Below are positions 1 to 9,700 of a DNA stretch of 64,000 nt, one piece after another (the stretch's first letter is position 1; the number at the start of each line of letters is the position of its first letter). Both the position numbers and the translations under genes were made by a program. The notes under the pieces are model-generated. The model was given only the letters and a program-made list of their open reading frames with translations, was not told the origin of the DNA and ran no database searches. The stretch lies in the NCBI RefSeq assembly GCF_002161445.1, contig NZ_NFHT01000009.1:1-64000 (forward strand), in the 5' to 3' direction. The stretch comes from Alistipes sp. An66 (GTDB lineage: Bacteria > Bacteroidota > Bacteroidia > Bacteroidales > Rikenellaceae).

Positions 1-13
1 TTGTCAACACCAT

Positions 14-79
14 AAGTCTACTCTTTTTTAGTTTTTTGTTGATTCCCTATACAAATCTAAAAAATCTGTAGACTTTTTT
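14..79 (+). other. AT-rich leader with long-range inverted repeat
   Basis: The arms AAGTCTAC (14-21) and GTAGACTT (68-75) are perfectly complementary, and the right arm runs into a T tract ending at 79. The 46 bases between them are very AT-rich. It could be the terminator of a transcript that begins left of the window or part of a small RNA. The loop is long for a classical terminator, so the role is uncertain. Confidence 0.3.
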
Positions 80-179
80 ATTTATCCTTCTCCAGACACA
101 CTTTTGGGAACAGTATCAGAGAATGGCGTTATTTTAAGAAAATTGTCGAGACGGATTTTTCGGAGTTAAATAATTTAGA

Positions 180-434
180 GTGATGAGTAATGTAGTTTAT
201 GAATTGGTAATATCGTTGGCTAAACATTTGATTGCCAATGGGAAAACGAGCTCTTTTGATACGGTGGCACAATCTTTGAATACCGCGGCAGGATACCCCC
301 AATACAAGGGTGGCCGGGGTACCGCCAGAGTGGTTGCCGGAGCATATCATTATGCAGATCGCAATAATCGACCCGATGATGCGCAGGCGGTAGCCGATGC
401 ATTCCGCAACAAACAGGGACACAAGGCGTATTGA
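180..434 (+). CDS. hypothetical protein, 84 aa
   Basis: This is a small open frame with tandem candidate starts, GTG at 180 and ATG at 183. The product is soluble, with no signal peptide or membrane segment. Its N-terminal half is helical in character (YELVISLAKHLIANG), followed by a Gly/Ala/Tyr-rich stretch (YPQYKGGRGTARVVAGAYHYAD) and a charged Asp/Ala/Lys tail. I do not recognise the family. It is followed by a strong hairpin and faces the acyl-CoA ligase gene convergently. The upstream 180 bases are AT-rich, and CACTTTTG near 110 is one base off the Bacteroidota -7 consensus. The ORF could be real or chance. I favour real because of the terminator-like hairpin after it. Confidence 0.5.
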   Translation: MMSNVVYELVISLAKHLIANGKTSSFDTVAQSLNTAAGYPQYKGGRGTARVVAGAYHYADRNNRPDDAQAVADAFRNKQGHKAY

Positions 435-453
435 GCGGCCCGACAAACAACAG

Positions 454-487
454 CAACGGGGGAACCGGATTCCGGTTCCCCCCCGTT
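454..487. terminator. hairpin between convergent genes
   Basis: A long GC-rich inverted repeat (CAACGGGGGAACCGGA against its complement, with a small C-run bulge) lies between the 84-aa ORF and the stop codon of the acyl-CoA ligase at 510. No strong T tract follows on either strand, so it is a likely bidirectional stem-loop terminator of moderate strength. Confidence 0.45.
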
Positions 488-509
488 GTCATTATTGCCC
501 CGCCCTCTG

Positions 510-2210
510 CTACTTGTTGAGCAGGGACGGCTCGTAGAGATAACGCTTGATGCTGCGCTTCGGGGTCTTCTCGAACTCCGTGGGGTAGATCACGATGTCC
601 GCTACCCGTTCGTAGGCCGCCAGCTGTGCGTTGAGCTCCTGCAAATTCTTCTGCATGACCTGCGGCAGGTCGGCCTTGTCCACGCCCTCCGCGTCGGCCA
701 GTTCGTAGTCGGGGACCACAAGGGCTTTGAGCCGTCCGTTCCCGGCGTCGAGGACGAGCGATTCCAGCACGAGGTACATGTTGTTGAGCTTGTCCTCGAT
801 CTCCTCGGGGTAGATGTTCTGCCCGCTGCCCGAGAGGATCATGGTCTTCGAACGGCCGCGGATGTAGAGCGTGCCGTCGGGATCCATCGTTCCCATGTCG
901 CCCGTATGGAGCCATCCGTCCGGGTCGAGGACCTTCTCGGTGGCCTTGTCGTTCTTGTAGTACCCCTTCATGACGTGCTCGCCCCGCACGATGATCTCGC
1001 CGGCCACGTGCTCCGGGTCGGAGGAGTCGATCTTCACTTCGAGCAGATCTTTGAGGTAGCGGCCGCAGGAGCCCTGCTTGAACTCGTTGTCGGGCGCAAA
1101 GCTGATCAGCGGGGCACACTCGGTCATGCCGTATCCGATGGTGATCGGGAAGTGGATCTTGCGCAGGAACGATTCGGTCTCCTGGTTCATCGGGGCGCCC
1201 CCGACGATGAAGATCGAGACGTTGCCGCCGAAGGCGTCCATGAGTTTCTTGCGGATGACCGAATAGATGGCCGTATTGAGCAGGGGGATCTTCATGGCGA
1301 TGGGCATGGGGCCCTTTTCGAGCATGGGGAGCACCTGCTTGCGGTAGACCTTTTCGAGGATCATCGGCACGCAGCAGATGATCGTGGGCTTGACGACGGC
1401 CATGGCTTCGAGCAGAATCTTGGGCGAGGGAATGCGCCCCAGCAGGGTGATGTGCCCGCCGACGGCCATCGGGGCCAGGAAGTCGAAGGCACAGCCGTAG
1501 GCGTGGGCCAGCGGCAGGAACGACAGCGTGCGTCCGCCGCGCTGGAAATAGAGCTGCCCGGTCTGGGTGTTGAGGGCCGTCATGGCGAAGACGACGTTTC
1601 CCGTGAGGTTGTTCACGGTGAGCATCACGCCCTTCGAGTATCCGGTGGTCCCCGAGGTGTAGTTCAGCAGGATGACGCGGTCGTTGGGTACGTCGGCATA
1701 TTTGATGTCGTTGACGCTGAATCCGCGGGGGTATTTCGACCGGTAGTTTTTGAGGATGTCGCGCTGGAACTTCGTGAGGGCCTTTCCGTCGCGTTCGTAG
1801 ATGGCGTGGAAGTCCGTCAGCGAGAAGACGGCCTCGATCTGACGGATCTGATCCTCCTCGATGACATCCCAGAAGTTGTCCCCGAGGAAGAGCAGGCGGC
1901 TCTCCGAATGGTTGATGATGTGGATGATGTCCGCCGGCGTGAAGTCCTGCAGGATCGGCACGATCACGGCTCCGTAGGTGATCGTGGCCAGGTAGGTGAT
2001 GCACCACCGGGGGTTGTTGCGTCCGATCAGGGCGATCTTGTCACCCTGTTTGATGCCGGCCTTCTTGAAGAGCAGGTGGAGCTTGGCGATCTCCTTGGCC
2101 ATCTCGTAATAGGAGAAGGTCTCGTCCTTGAAGTAGTCGGTCAGGGCCGACATCTCGCGGTTTTCACGAAAACTTTTCTCGTATATTTTGAGCAGATTTT
2201 CCTGTAACAT
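510..2210 (-). CDS. long-chain acyl-CoA synthetase (AMP-forming)
   Basis: This 566-residue protein belongs to the ANL superfamily of adenylate-forming enzymes. It activates fatty acids to acyl-CoA through an acyl-AMP intermediate, in the cytoplasm or at the inner membrane. The AMP-binding P-loop YTSGTTGYSKG is at residues 184-194. The later motifs YGMTECAPL and GWLHTGDMG (A5 and A7 regions) are present, followed by a complete C-terminal lid ending in KRYLYEP. There is no signal peptide. The start codon lies 30 bp after the plsY stop on the same strand, so the two are probably co-transcribed and link fatty-acid activation with phospholipid acylation. Substrate chain length cannot be read from the sequence. 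Confidence 0.88.
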   Translation of the reverse strand: MLQENLLKIYEKSFRENREMSALTDYFKDETFSYYEMAKEIAKLHLLFKKAGIKQGDKIALIGRNNPRWCITYLATITYGAVIVPILQDFTPADIIHIINHSESRLLFLGDNFWDVIEEDQIRQIEAVFSLTDFHAIYERDGKALTKFQRDILKNYRSKYPRGFSVNDIKYADVPNDRVILLNYTSGTTGYSKGVMLTVNNLTGNVVFAMTALNTQTGQLYFQRGGRTLSFLPLAHAYGCAFDFLAPMAVGGHITLLGRIPSPKILLEAMAVVKPTIICCVPMILEKVYRKQVLPMLEKGPMPIAMKIPLLNTAIYSVIRKKLMDAFGGNVSIFIVGGAPMNQETESFLRKIHFPITIGYGMTECAPLISFAPDNEFKQGSCGRYLKDLLEVKIDSSDPEHVAGEIIVRGEHVMKGYYKNDKATEKVLDPDGWLHTGDMGTMDPDGTLYIRGRSKTMILSGSGQNIYPEEIEDKLNNMYLVLESLVLDAGNGRLKALVVPDYELADAEGVDKADLPQVMQKNLQELNAQLAAYERVADIVIYPTEFEKTPKRSIKRYLYEPSLLNK

Positions 2211-2240
2211 GGCTGCTGGTTTTAGGGAAGAGCTGTCTGG

Positions 2241-2936
2241 TTATTTCCGGGTTGCGGCGTCGTCTTTCTTCGCGGCGTCGTCGATCTTCACGCGGCGGGG
2301 CTTCCAGATGTATATCTTCGACTCGGTGCCGGCCCAGAGACGCTGGATATTCTTGCGGTGGGTGTAGACCAGAAGAATCGCCGTGGCGAAGGAGAAGACC
2401 ACGAAGGCGATCGACTCGTTGACCTTGGGGGATATGAGCGTGAAGATCGGGAAGCAGCACCCGGCGATGATCGAGGAGAGGGAGACGTAGTGGGAGATCA
2501 TCAGCACGACGAGCCAGACGCCGAAGCAGAGCAGCGCCACGGGCGGGTAGATGCCCGTCACGGCCCCGACGAGCGTGGCGACGCCCTTTCCGCCGCGGAA
2601 CCCGGCGAAGATGGGGAAGATGTGCCCGAGGACGGCGGCGAAGACGGCTCCGATTTTGAGGTTGATGAGGTCGTTGGCGCCGATGAGGTCGTCGTACTGC
2701 ATGAGTTCGATGATGGTCACGGCGACGAATCCTTTGAGGAAGTCAAGGGCGAAGACGGGTGCGGCGGCGCGTTTTCCGAGGACGCGGAGCATGTTGGTCG
2801 TTCCTGCGTTTTTCGAACCGTGCTCGCGGATGTCGACGCCGTAGTATTTCTTGCCGATCCACACGGCGCTCGGAATCGAGCCCAGCAGATAGGCAATGAT
2901 AATCATGGTGGTAGCGGTATAAATGGTCAGAATCAT
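2241..2936 (-). CDS. plsY: glycerol-3-phosphate acyltransferase PlsY
   Basis: This is a polytopic inner-membrane enzyme that transfers an acyl group from acyl-phosphate to glycerol-3-phosphate, the first step of phosphatidic acid synthesis. The family signatures are all visible: GSIPSA at residues 19-24, GSKNAGTTN at 40-48 and FRGGKGVAT at about 113-121, set between hydrophobic helices. I chose the ATG at 2936, giving 231 residues, because it sits 28 bp after a TAAATTTG -7 box. The frame stays open upstream through the tandem-repeat region to 3212, but that Gly/Arg-rich extension is not PlsY-like. An ATG at 2906 is an alternative start. The C-terminal tail is rich in Lys, Asp and Ala. Confidence 0.92.
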   Translation of the reverse strand: MILTIYTATTMIIIAYLLGSIPSAVWIGKKYYGVDIREHGSKNAGTTNMLRVLGKRAAAPVFALDFLKGFVAVTIIELMQYDDLIGANDLINLKIGAVFAAVLGHIFPIFAGFRGGKGVATLVGAVTGIYPPVALLCFGVWLVVLMISHYVSLSSIIAGCCFPIFTLISPKVNESIAFVVFSFATAILLVYTHRKNIQRLWAGTESKIYIWKPRRVKIDDAAKKDDAATRK

Positions 2937-2963
2937 ATCCCGTTCGGCTGATGGTTGTTCATG

Positions 2964-2971
2964 CAAATTTA
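2964..2971 (-). promoter_or_regulatory. putative -7 element of plsY-ligase operon
   Basis: On the minus strand this reads TAAATTTG, matching the Bacteroidota TAnnTTTG consensus, 28 bp before the chosen plsY start. I see no convincing TTTG -33 box at the usual distance. Confidence 0.5.
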
Positions 2972-3340
2972 ATAAAAAAATCGATATTCGGAAGGACTGA
3001 TTTGAAAAAACCGTACCGGGAATTGTCGGAAAGGTCGGATCTTTTCCGGCTTTCGTCATGCCCGGGGATTCCCATTCCGCCCTCTGCCGTGCCGCTCCGT
3101 CCCCTTCCCGGCCCGGTCCGCTGGCTCCGTCCCGGCCCTGCTCCATCCCGTCCTCTGCCGTGCCGTCCCCTTCCCGGCCCGGTCCGCTGGCTCCGTCCCG
3201 GCCCTGCTCCATCCCGTCCTCTGCCGTGCCGCTCCGGGCATTTCATTTGCGGTCCGCGTCCGTCCTTCCCGTCCCCGTTTCCCGCCGTACGACGGCTTCC
3301 CCGCCCTCCTTGTCCGGGCCCCCTGCCGTCGCGGAGACGC
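2972..3340. other. gene-free stretch upstream of plsY
   Basis: This interval carries open frames on both strands, but their products are low-complexity Pro/Arg/Ser or Gly/Arg/Asp strings that come from the tandem repeats inside it. I see no credible gene. It separates the plsY operon from the terminator of the GlcNAc locus. Confidence 0.6.
3099..3230. repeat. 66-bp tandem repeat, two full copies
   Basis: Two adjacent copies (3099-3164 and 3165-3230) of a C-rich 66-bp unit that begins GTCCCCTTCCCGGCCC and ends CTCTGCCGTGCC. A partial unit (CCTCTGCCGTGCC) precedes them at 3081. The copies appear identical by eye. The unit is a multiple of three, which is why long spurious frames run through it. 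Confidence 0.85.
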
Positions 3341-3373
3341 AAAAAGCCCCTGCCACCTTACGGCGGCAGGGGC
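3341..3373 (-). terminator. rho-independent terminator of the GlcNAc operon
   Basis: On the minus strand a GC-rich stem (GCCCCTGCC paired with GGCAGGGGC, extended by two pairs after one mismatch, with a 4-base loop) is followed directly by TTTTT. It lies about 50 bp past the stop of the last gene of the locus. Confidence 0.8.
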
Positions 3374-3421
3374 CGGGAACGACCGGACCCGCCCGATGCG
3401 GGCCCGGACCGGGCGCTTTTT

Positions 3422-5074
3422 CTATTCGTTGCTGATGACCCGGATGCAGCGGACGTAGCGGCCGCCCGAAGCGTTGGTCTTGCCGGCCTGATCGGCCAGC
3501 ACGGACATGTAGGCCTTGCCGAAGACCATGAACGATCCGTAAGCCTTGTCGCCCGCTTCGGTGACATATTCCGTGCTGCTCCAATAGCGGTCGCCGTTGG
3601 CCGAGGTGGCGGCCGTGTTCATGGCATCGCCGCCGTAGGTGGTCAGCGAGAGGTCGAAAGCCGCGCGGGCTGCCTTCTCCTCGGCGGTAATCTCGTCCGG
3701 GACGTGGTATTTGCCGTTCTCGTCCGCGGCCTCCTCGTAGGAGAGTCCGTTGTAGACGCCGAAGATCTCGACGAGCTCGTTGATCGACGGCCAGTACCAC
3801 TCTTCGCCGAGCGACTCGCAGAGTGCCAGCGCGGGGATGTCGGCGGCTTCGGCGCTGGCTTTCAATACGGCGGTGTTGGCCGCTCCGTCGTCGAGGCTCG
3901 CCGAGCCCAGGATGTTGGCGCCGTTGTAGGACCAGGGGCCATCAACCCGTTTCAGACTCAATACTTTGGAGGTTTTGCCGTCCTCCGAGGTCCAGTAGAT
4001 GATTCCGACGTTCTTGCCGTTCTCCTGATAGACCGGAAACTTCGTCTCCACGGGTACGTCGGGATCATCGGGCTCTACCGATCCGCCGACCGTGACGGCC
4101 TTGATGCAGCGGACGTAACGGCTGCTCTTCGTCTTGATCTGCTGGTCACCGCCGCCCGAAGCGTATGCCTTTCCGAAACGGAAGCTCGATCCGTAGGTGA
4201 CCTCCTGATAGATCTGCTCGGTGCTCGACCAGTAGGCGTCGCCGTTTTCACTCTCGGCGGCGAGGTTCATGGCCGTACCGCCGTTGTCGGTCAGCAGTTT
4301 GTCGAAGGCGGCGCGTGCGGCCTTCTCCTCGTCGGTGATGCTGGCCGGAACGCTCTTTGTCGCTTCGTCGTAGGTCGTGCCGTTGTAGGCCTCGAAGAGG
4401 GTCTGCAATTCGCCGAGCGAAGGCCAGTACCACCCTTCGCCGTGCTGGTCGCAGAAGGCCAGCGCCGGGATGTCGGCAGCCTCTTCGCTGGCTCGGAGCA
4501 GTTCGGTGTTCGCCGCACCGTCCGAAGTGCCCGTTCCGATCGTGTGCGTCCCGTCGTAGGACCAGGGTACGGTCCCCGAACGGTCGAGGCTGACAACCAG
4601 TGCCGAGAGGTTGTCCTCGGCGGCCCAGAAGACGATGCCGACGGCCTGTCCGTTTTCGTAGTAGACGTCGTAGAGTTCATACGAAGTGGCGGGTTCATCC
4701 GGATCTTCGGGCTCGTCGGGCTCTTCGGGCTCGTCGACATGCCCGGGCTGCGTCACGGTGATGGATACCTGTGTGGAGCCGGCCACGACGAGCGCCTTGC
4801 CGGTCCGCTCTTCGGGATCGGGGTTTTCGGTGCAGGTGAGCGTCAGGCAGCGCCGCGTGATCGCGGCCGAGAGCCAGCCGGCGGCACTCTCCTCGACCGT
4901 GACGGTCGGGTTGCAGTTGGTGGCCAGCAGGATGTCCGTCGACCCGGCCTTGCTGTCGGGCATCGAGGCTTCCGTGGCGTCGATGTTGAAGTATTCGGGC
5001 TCCACGTCCTTTGTGCTGCACGCCGACAGGAGCAGGATCGACGCCAGCAGCAGTATGAGTTTCGTCGTTTTCAT
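3422..5074 (-). CDS. BACON-type surface lipoprotein with two DUF1566-like repeats
   Basis: This 550-residue lipoprotein has a signal peptide with lipobox ending at Cys19. Residues about 45-110 resemble a BACON domain (all-beta, ending VSITVTQPG). An acidic Glu-Pro-Asp linker (about 114-129) leads to two homologous modules of about 200 residues (132-330 and 347-550). Both contain GxxVGIxxW, EEWYWPSxxEL or EGWYWPSLGEL, NGDxYWSSTE and a closing RYVRCI motif, as in Lcl/DUF1566 (Fibrobacter paralogous) domains. Being directly downstream of susD, it fits the place of a surface glycan-binding protein. The ATG at 5074 was chosen for the signal peptide. The frame continues upstream into susD without support. 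Glycan binding is inferred, not shown. Confidence 0.75.
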   Translation of the reverse strand: MKTTKLILLLASILLLSACSTKDVEPEYFNIDATEASMPDSKAGSTDILLATNCNPTVTVEESAAGWLSAAITRRCLTLTCTENPDPEERTGKALVVAGSTQVSITVTQPGHVDEPEEPDEPEDPDEPATSYELYDVYYENGQAVGIVFWAAEDNLSALVVSLDRSGTVPWSYDGTHTIGTGTSDGAANTELLRASEEAADIPALAFCDQHGEGWYWPSLGELQTLFEAYNGTTYDEATKSVPASITDEEKAARAAFDKLLTDNGGTAMNLAAESENGDAYWSSTEQIYQEVTYGSSFRFGKAYASGGGDQQIKTKSSRYVRCIKAVTVGGSVEPDDPDVPVETKFPVYQENGKNVGIIYWTSEDGKTSKVLSLKRVDGPWSYNGANILGSASLDDGAANTAVLKASAEAADIPALALCESLGEEWYWPSINELVEIFGVYNGLSYEEAADENGKYHVPDEITAEEKAARAAFDLSLTTYGGDAMNTAATSANGDRYWSSTEYVTEAGDKAYGSFMVFGKAYMSVLADQAGKTNASGGRYVRCIRVISNE

Positions 5075-5091
5075 GGTCGTAGGTTTTAAGA

Positions 5092-6720
5092 TCAGTTCCA
5101 ACCGGGGTTTTGCGGATAGACCTCCGAACCGCCCATCAGGAGAATCTGGTTGCTCGGGATGGGCCAGCATTCGTGCTTGCCGATGACGAAGTTCTGACGG
5201 GCATAGGTGTAGTCCTTGTCCAGGTACCTGTTCTCGGCGATGGATTCGCCCTCCCACTGCTTGCAGTACTGGCCGAGGAGTCCGAGGCGTTTGAGCAGGG
5301 GCCATCTCACGCCCTCGAAGTTCAGCTCGCGGGCATACTCGTCGAGCAGGTCCTCGAGGGTCAGCGTGCCGTTGAAGGCGGTGTTTCCGGCGCGTTCGTA
5401 GGTCATGTTGAAGTACTTCACGGCGTTCGTGTTGTCGCCCTTGTGGTAGTAGGCCTCGGCGCACATCAGCACCGTCTCGGCCAGCCGGTAGACGACCAGG
5501 TCGCGGAAGCTGGTCTTGCGCTCCGGATCATCGGCGTTGGTCCAGAAGTCGGCGTGCTTGCTGCTCATCGGATGGATGTTCGTGATGTAGGAGGCCCCGG
5601 AGGTTCCGGCGCCTGTTCCGGCGACGATCGGCTGGCCGAATTTCGGCGAGGCGGGGTCGTTGTAGTAGAACGTGGTCACGAAATAGCAGTCGATGCGCTT
5701 GTCCTTCGGGCCGTACATGTCGAGCAGGTGCTGGTTGGGGTAGTCGCGGCCGTATCCGAACCCGCCCTGGTCGCTCGCGCAGACGGCGCCCGCGACGCTC
5801 GAATAACGCGAAGTCACATACACCGAGATGGAGTGTCCGGCGAGCGCCGTGCCCTTTACCGTGCCGCCGCCACCGGGGTTCTTCGAGAACTGGTAGGCGT
5901 AGAGGATCTCCTTCGAGCGGAGGTTCTCGGAGCTGAAAATGTCGGCGGGGTCCTTTTCGAGTTCGGTGATGCCCTTGGCTTCGAGCAGGATCTCCTCGGT
6001 CTGCCGGATCACGCAGTCCCAGTCCTCCTCCCACATGGCGACCTGTGCGCGGACGTGCTTGGCCGTGGCCTTGGTGTACATGCCGTACATGACGCCGTTG
6101 TTGTAGACGGGCAGCTCGTAGGAGAGGGCGTCGATGGCGGCGTCGAGATCCTCTTTGAGGAGTTTGAAGACCTCCTCGCGGGAGGCCGGACGGTACTCCT
6201 TGTCGAGGTTCGAGGCGGTCGTCGGCTCGGTGTTGAGGTAGATGCGCTCGAAGCGCTTCCAGAGCTCGAAGTAGGCCCGGGCGCGGAACAGGCACGCCTC
6301 GCCGTAGATGGAGTAGACCTCCGGATCGTCGAGCCCGATGTTGCGGGCCGAGGCGATGATCTCGTTGGCGCGGCCCGCGATGGCGTAGAAGAACTTCCAG
6401 TAGTCCTCGAGGACCCCGGAGTCGGGCGTCAGGTCGGTCAGGCGGCCCAGCGAGGCCCAGTTTCCGGCGTTGAAGAGGAAGATGTCGGTATTGAAGTCGA
6501 AGAGCTGCGGGATGATCACGATACCCTTCTCGTTGGAGCTGTCGACGATGTTGTCGCGCTCGTAGACGTAGAGTCCGGCGATGGCGCGTTTGAGACCCTC
6601 CTTGTTGGTTTGCAGGTAGTTGGTGGTGACCGAGGTCTCCGATTCGAGGTTCAGCAGATCGGTGCACGAGGCGCACAGGAGGGCTGCCAGAACGAGAATG
6701 GCGGAATATGTCTTTTTCAT
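5092..6720 (-). CDS. SusD/RagB-family outer-membrane lipoprotein
   Basis: This 542-residue surface lipoprotein captures oligosaccharide and closes the lid of the adjacent SusC transporter. It has a lipoprotein signal (MKKTYSAILVLAALLCASC, Cys19). The N-terminal TPR-like half is typical of SusD (NKEGLKRAIAGLYVY, EACLFRARAYFELWKRFE), and the family C-terminus is present (LDEYARELNFEGVRWPLLKR, then NQILLMGG...NPGWN). It lies 10 bp downstream of susC and 17 bp upstream of the BACON lipoprotein, so it is certainly part of the same transcript. The glycan specificity is inferred from the GH20, nagA and nagB neighbours to involve GlcNAc or GalNAc. Confidence 0.93.
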   Translation of the reverse strand: MKKTYSAILVLAALLCASCTDLLNLESETSVTTNYLQTNKEGLKRAIAGLYVYERDNIVDSSNEKGIVIIPQLFDFNTDIFLFNAGNWASLGRLTDLTPDSGVLEDYWKFFYAIAGRANEIIASARNIGLDDPEVYSIYGEACLFRARAYFELWKRFERIYLNTEPTTASNLDKEYRPASREEVFKLLKEDLDAAIDALSYELPVYNNGVMYGMYTKATAKHVRAQVAMWEEDWDCVIRQTEEILLEAKGITELEKDPADIFSSENLRSKEILYAYQFSKNPGGGGTVKGTALAGHSISVYVTSRYSSVAGAVCASDQGGFGYGRDYPNQHLLDMYGPKDKRIDCYFVTTFYYNDPASPKFGQPIVAGTGAGTSGASYITNIHPMSSKHADFWTNADDPERKTSFRDLVVYRLAETVLMCAEAYYHKGDNTNAVKYFNMTYERAGNTAFNGTLTLEDLLDEYARELNFEGVRWPLLKRLGLLGQYCKQWEGESIAENRYLDKDYTYARQNFVIGKHECWPIPSNQILLMGGSEVYPQNPGWN

Positions 6721-6730
6721 GGCCGTAGGT

Positions 6731-9700
6731 TTAAAAGGATAAGTTGACGCCGAGCACCGTCTGATGGGTTTCGGGATAGAGGTTGCCGGTCACCTCGGGG
6801 CTGTACGAGCGCACGTCGGTGAAGGTCAGCAGGTTGGTGGTCGTGATGTAGAAGCGGAGGTTCTGGATCTTCCAGCGGTTGGTGAGCTTCCTGGGCAGCG
6901 TGTACCCGAGCTGGAGGGTGCGCAGCCGGATGTAGGAGGCGTCCTGATAGGCCATCGTGCGCATGTAGGGGACCTCGGAGCCGAACGACGGACGCGGGAA
7001 CTCGTTGGTGGGGTTGTAGGGGGTCCAGTAGTTGACCTTCATGCCGTTGGATCGTCCGCGCAGGTCGCCGCCGTACTCGCCGTCGTACATGAGCGGGTTG
7101 AGCACGTAGCCGCCCTTGACGGCATACCAGTCCATGAAGAGGTCGAATCCCTTCCAGTTGAGCGAGGTCGAGAGCGAGAAGGTCGCATCCGGATCGCGCT
7201 TGTAGACCACGCGGTCGTTCTCGTTGATCTTGCCGTCGCCGTTGACGTCTTTGAGCTTGACGCTTCCGGGCTCGACGACGTCGTTGCGGGCCAGCGCCGC
7301 ATCGGGCACGCCGTCGCCGTCGGTATCGACCGTGGGTTTGAGCTCGTAGTAGAGCGATCCGCGGTCGCTGTACACGTTGAAGTCGCTGTACTGGTAGACG
7401 CCTTCGGCCTGGTAGTCGTAGTAGATGTTGATCGGGGCGCCGATGATCCAGTTGTTTCCGGGCTGGCTGACGTAGTTGCCGTGTTCGTCGACCGTGTTGT
7501 CGATCTTGACGATTTCGTTGTGGAACTTGCTGACGTTGGCCGTGATGCTCCAATTGAAGTTCTCCTTGCGGAAGATGTCGAAAGTGGCGTTGATGTCGAG
7601 TCCGTTGGTGCGGGTCTCGCCGAGGTTGTCGAGCATCGAGGTGTAGCCCAGGGCGGCGTTCAGGGCCCGGGACACCAGCAGGTTGGTGGTCCGGGTGCGG
7701 TAGTACTCGACGGTTCCGGAGATGCGGTTGTCGAGGAACCCGAAGTCGACGCCGACGTTGAACGAGGCGGACTGCTCCCATTTGAGGTTCTTGTTCGGGA
7801 GTTCGTTGCCGGGGAGGTATCCCATGTAGTAGGTGTCGCCGAACTCGCCGGGCAGGGCCGTTGCCACGCCGAGGGTGGCGTAGTTGTCGATTCCGTTCTG
7901 GTTTCCGACGATGCCGTAGCTTGCCCGGAGTTTGAGGTTGCTCAACCAGGCGACGTCTTTGAGGAAGTTCTCCTGCGAGGCCCTCCATGCGAAGGCCACC
8001 GAGGGGAACGTACCCCACTTGTTGCCCGATCCGAAGCGGCTCGAACCGTCGCGGCGGCACGCCACGTTGAAGAGATACTTCTCCATGAGGTTGTACTGCA
8101 CGCGGAGCATGAACGATACGAGGTTGTTCTGCGAGTAGGCGCGCTCCTGACCGGTGACCTCGCCGTTGGCGATGTAGTTGTAGGACTTGTCGACGGGAAG
8201 GTTGCCGACCGAGTAGCCGATGGTCTTGCGCAGCGACTGGTCGACGGACTGCACGGCCGTGATGTTCAGCTTGTGGTTCCGGTTGCGGATGGGCACGTCG
8301 TAGCGGATCGAGTTCTCGATGAGCAGCTGGGTATTCGTCGTATTGTCGAGCGAGGCGGTGGATCCGCCGCCGTTCGGGTAGTAGGAGTCGCGGGCGTGAC
8401 CCTCCTCGCTGACACGGTTGTAGTAGGAGACGTTGAAGCGGTAGGTGAACCCTTCGAAAGGCGTGATGTCGGCGAAGGCGTTGATGCGGAAGTTGTTGGC
8501 CTTGTCGTCATGCGTGTCGTGCAGCGCGCTGTAAACGGGGTTCGTGTCCTTGTTGCTGTTGATGTAGGGGGTGTAGTTTCCGTTCTGGTCGTAGATCTGC
8601 GAGAGCGGCGAGCGGGTAATGAACTGGTAGTAGGCCCCGTTCTCGATCTCGCGGCGCGAGGAGCCGAAGGAGGTGTTGGCGCCCAGTTTGAGCCACTTCT
8701 TGACCAGATAGTCCAGGTTGAGACGGCCGCTCAACCGCTCGTATCCGGAGTTGATCTTCATGATGCCGTCCTGGTTGAAGTAGCCGATGCTGGCCATGGC
8801 GCGCACCTTGTCCGTGCCGCCGCGGAAACTCAACTCGTGGCTGTGGTAGAGGGCCGCCTTCTTGAACATCAGCTCCTCCCAGTCGACGTACTTGCCGCTC
8901 TTGTAGACTTCGGCCATGACCTCGTCGCCGAGGGCCGTGGCGATGGGCACGGAGGTGGCGTCGATGAGCCCCATGTCGTGTGCGACGGCCTCGCGGCGCA
9001 GGGCGATGTACTCGTCGGCGTTGTAGAGGTCGAAGTTGCGGTGGAGGGTCTGCACGCCGACGTATCCGTTGTAGGTGACGGTGCTTTCGCCGGCCTTGCC
9101 GCGCTTGGTGGTCACGAGGATGACGCCGTCGCTGGCGCGGGCTCCGTAGATGGCCTGCGAGGCGGCGTCCTTGAGGATCTCGATCGACTCGATGTCGTCG
9201 GCGTTCATCATGGCGAATTCGGTGTCGGAGGCGACGCTTCCGTCGATGATGTAGAGCGGGGTGTTGCTCGCGGAGATCGAGCGGGTGCCGCGGATCTGGA
9301 TCGACGGCACGGATCCGGGACGCCCCGAGGCGCTGGTGACGGTCACGCCGGCGGCTCGTCCGCGGAGCATCTCGGCGGGGGACGAGGCCGGGAAGATCTT
9401 CATGTCCTTCGTGTTGACGGAGGTGATCGAGGTGGCCAGGTCACTCTTCTTCATGGTGCCGTATCCGACGACGACCAGCTGGTCGAGCATCAGCGACTCC
9501 GATTCGATGTAGATTTCGTAGTAGGAACCCTTGCCGACGGGCACCTGCTTTTTCTTGTAGCCCAGGAAGCTGACCTCGAGCAGGTCGCCCATGGCTGCCG
9601 AGATGACGAAGCGGCCTTCGCCGTCGGTGATGGTTCCCTTCGAGGTTCCGGCGATCATGACGCCGGCGCCGGCCACCGGTGCGGCCCCCGATTCCGTGGA

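Noticed and set aside
2951..5089. A 712-residue plus-strand frame opposite the BACON lipoprotein
   Set aside because: It runs through tandem repeats and the complement of a good gene, has no recognisable domain, and begins at the plsY promoter region.
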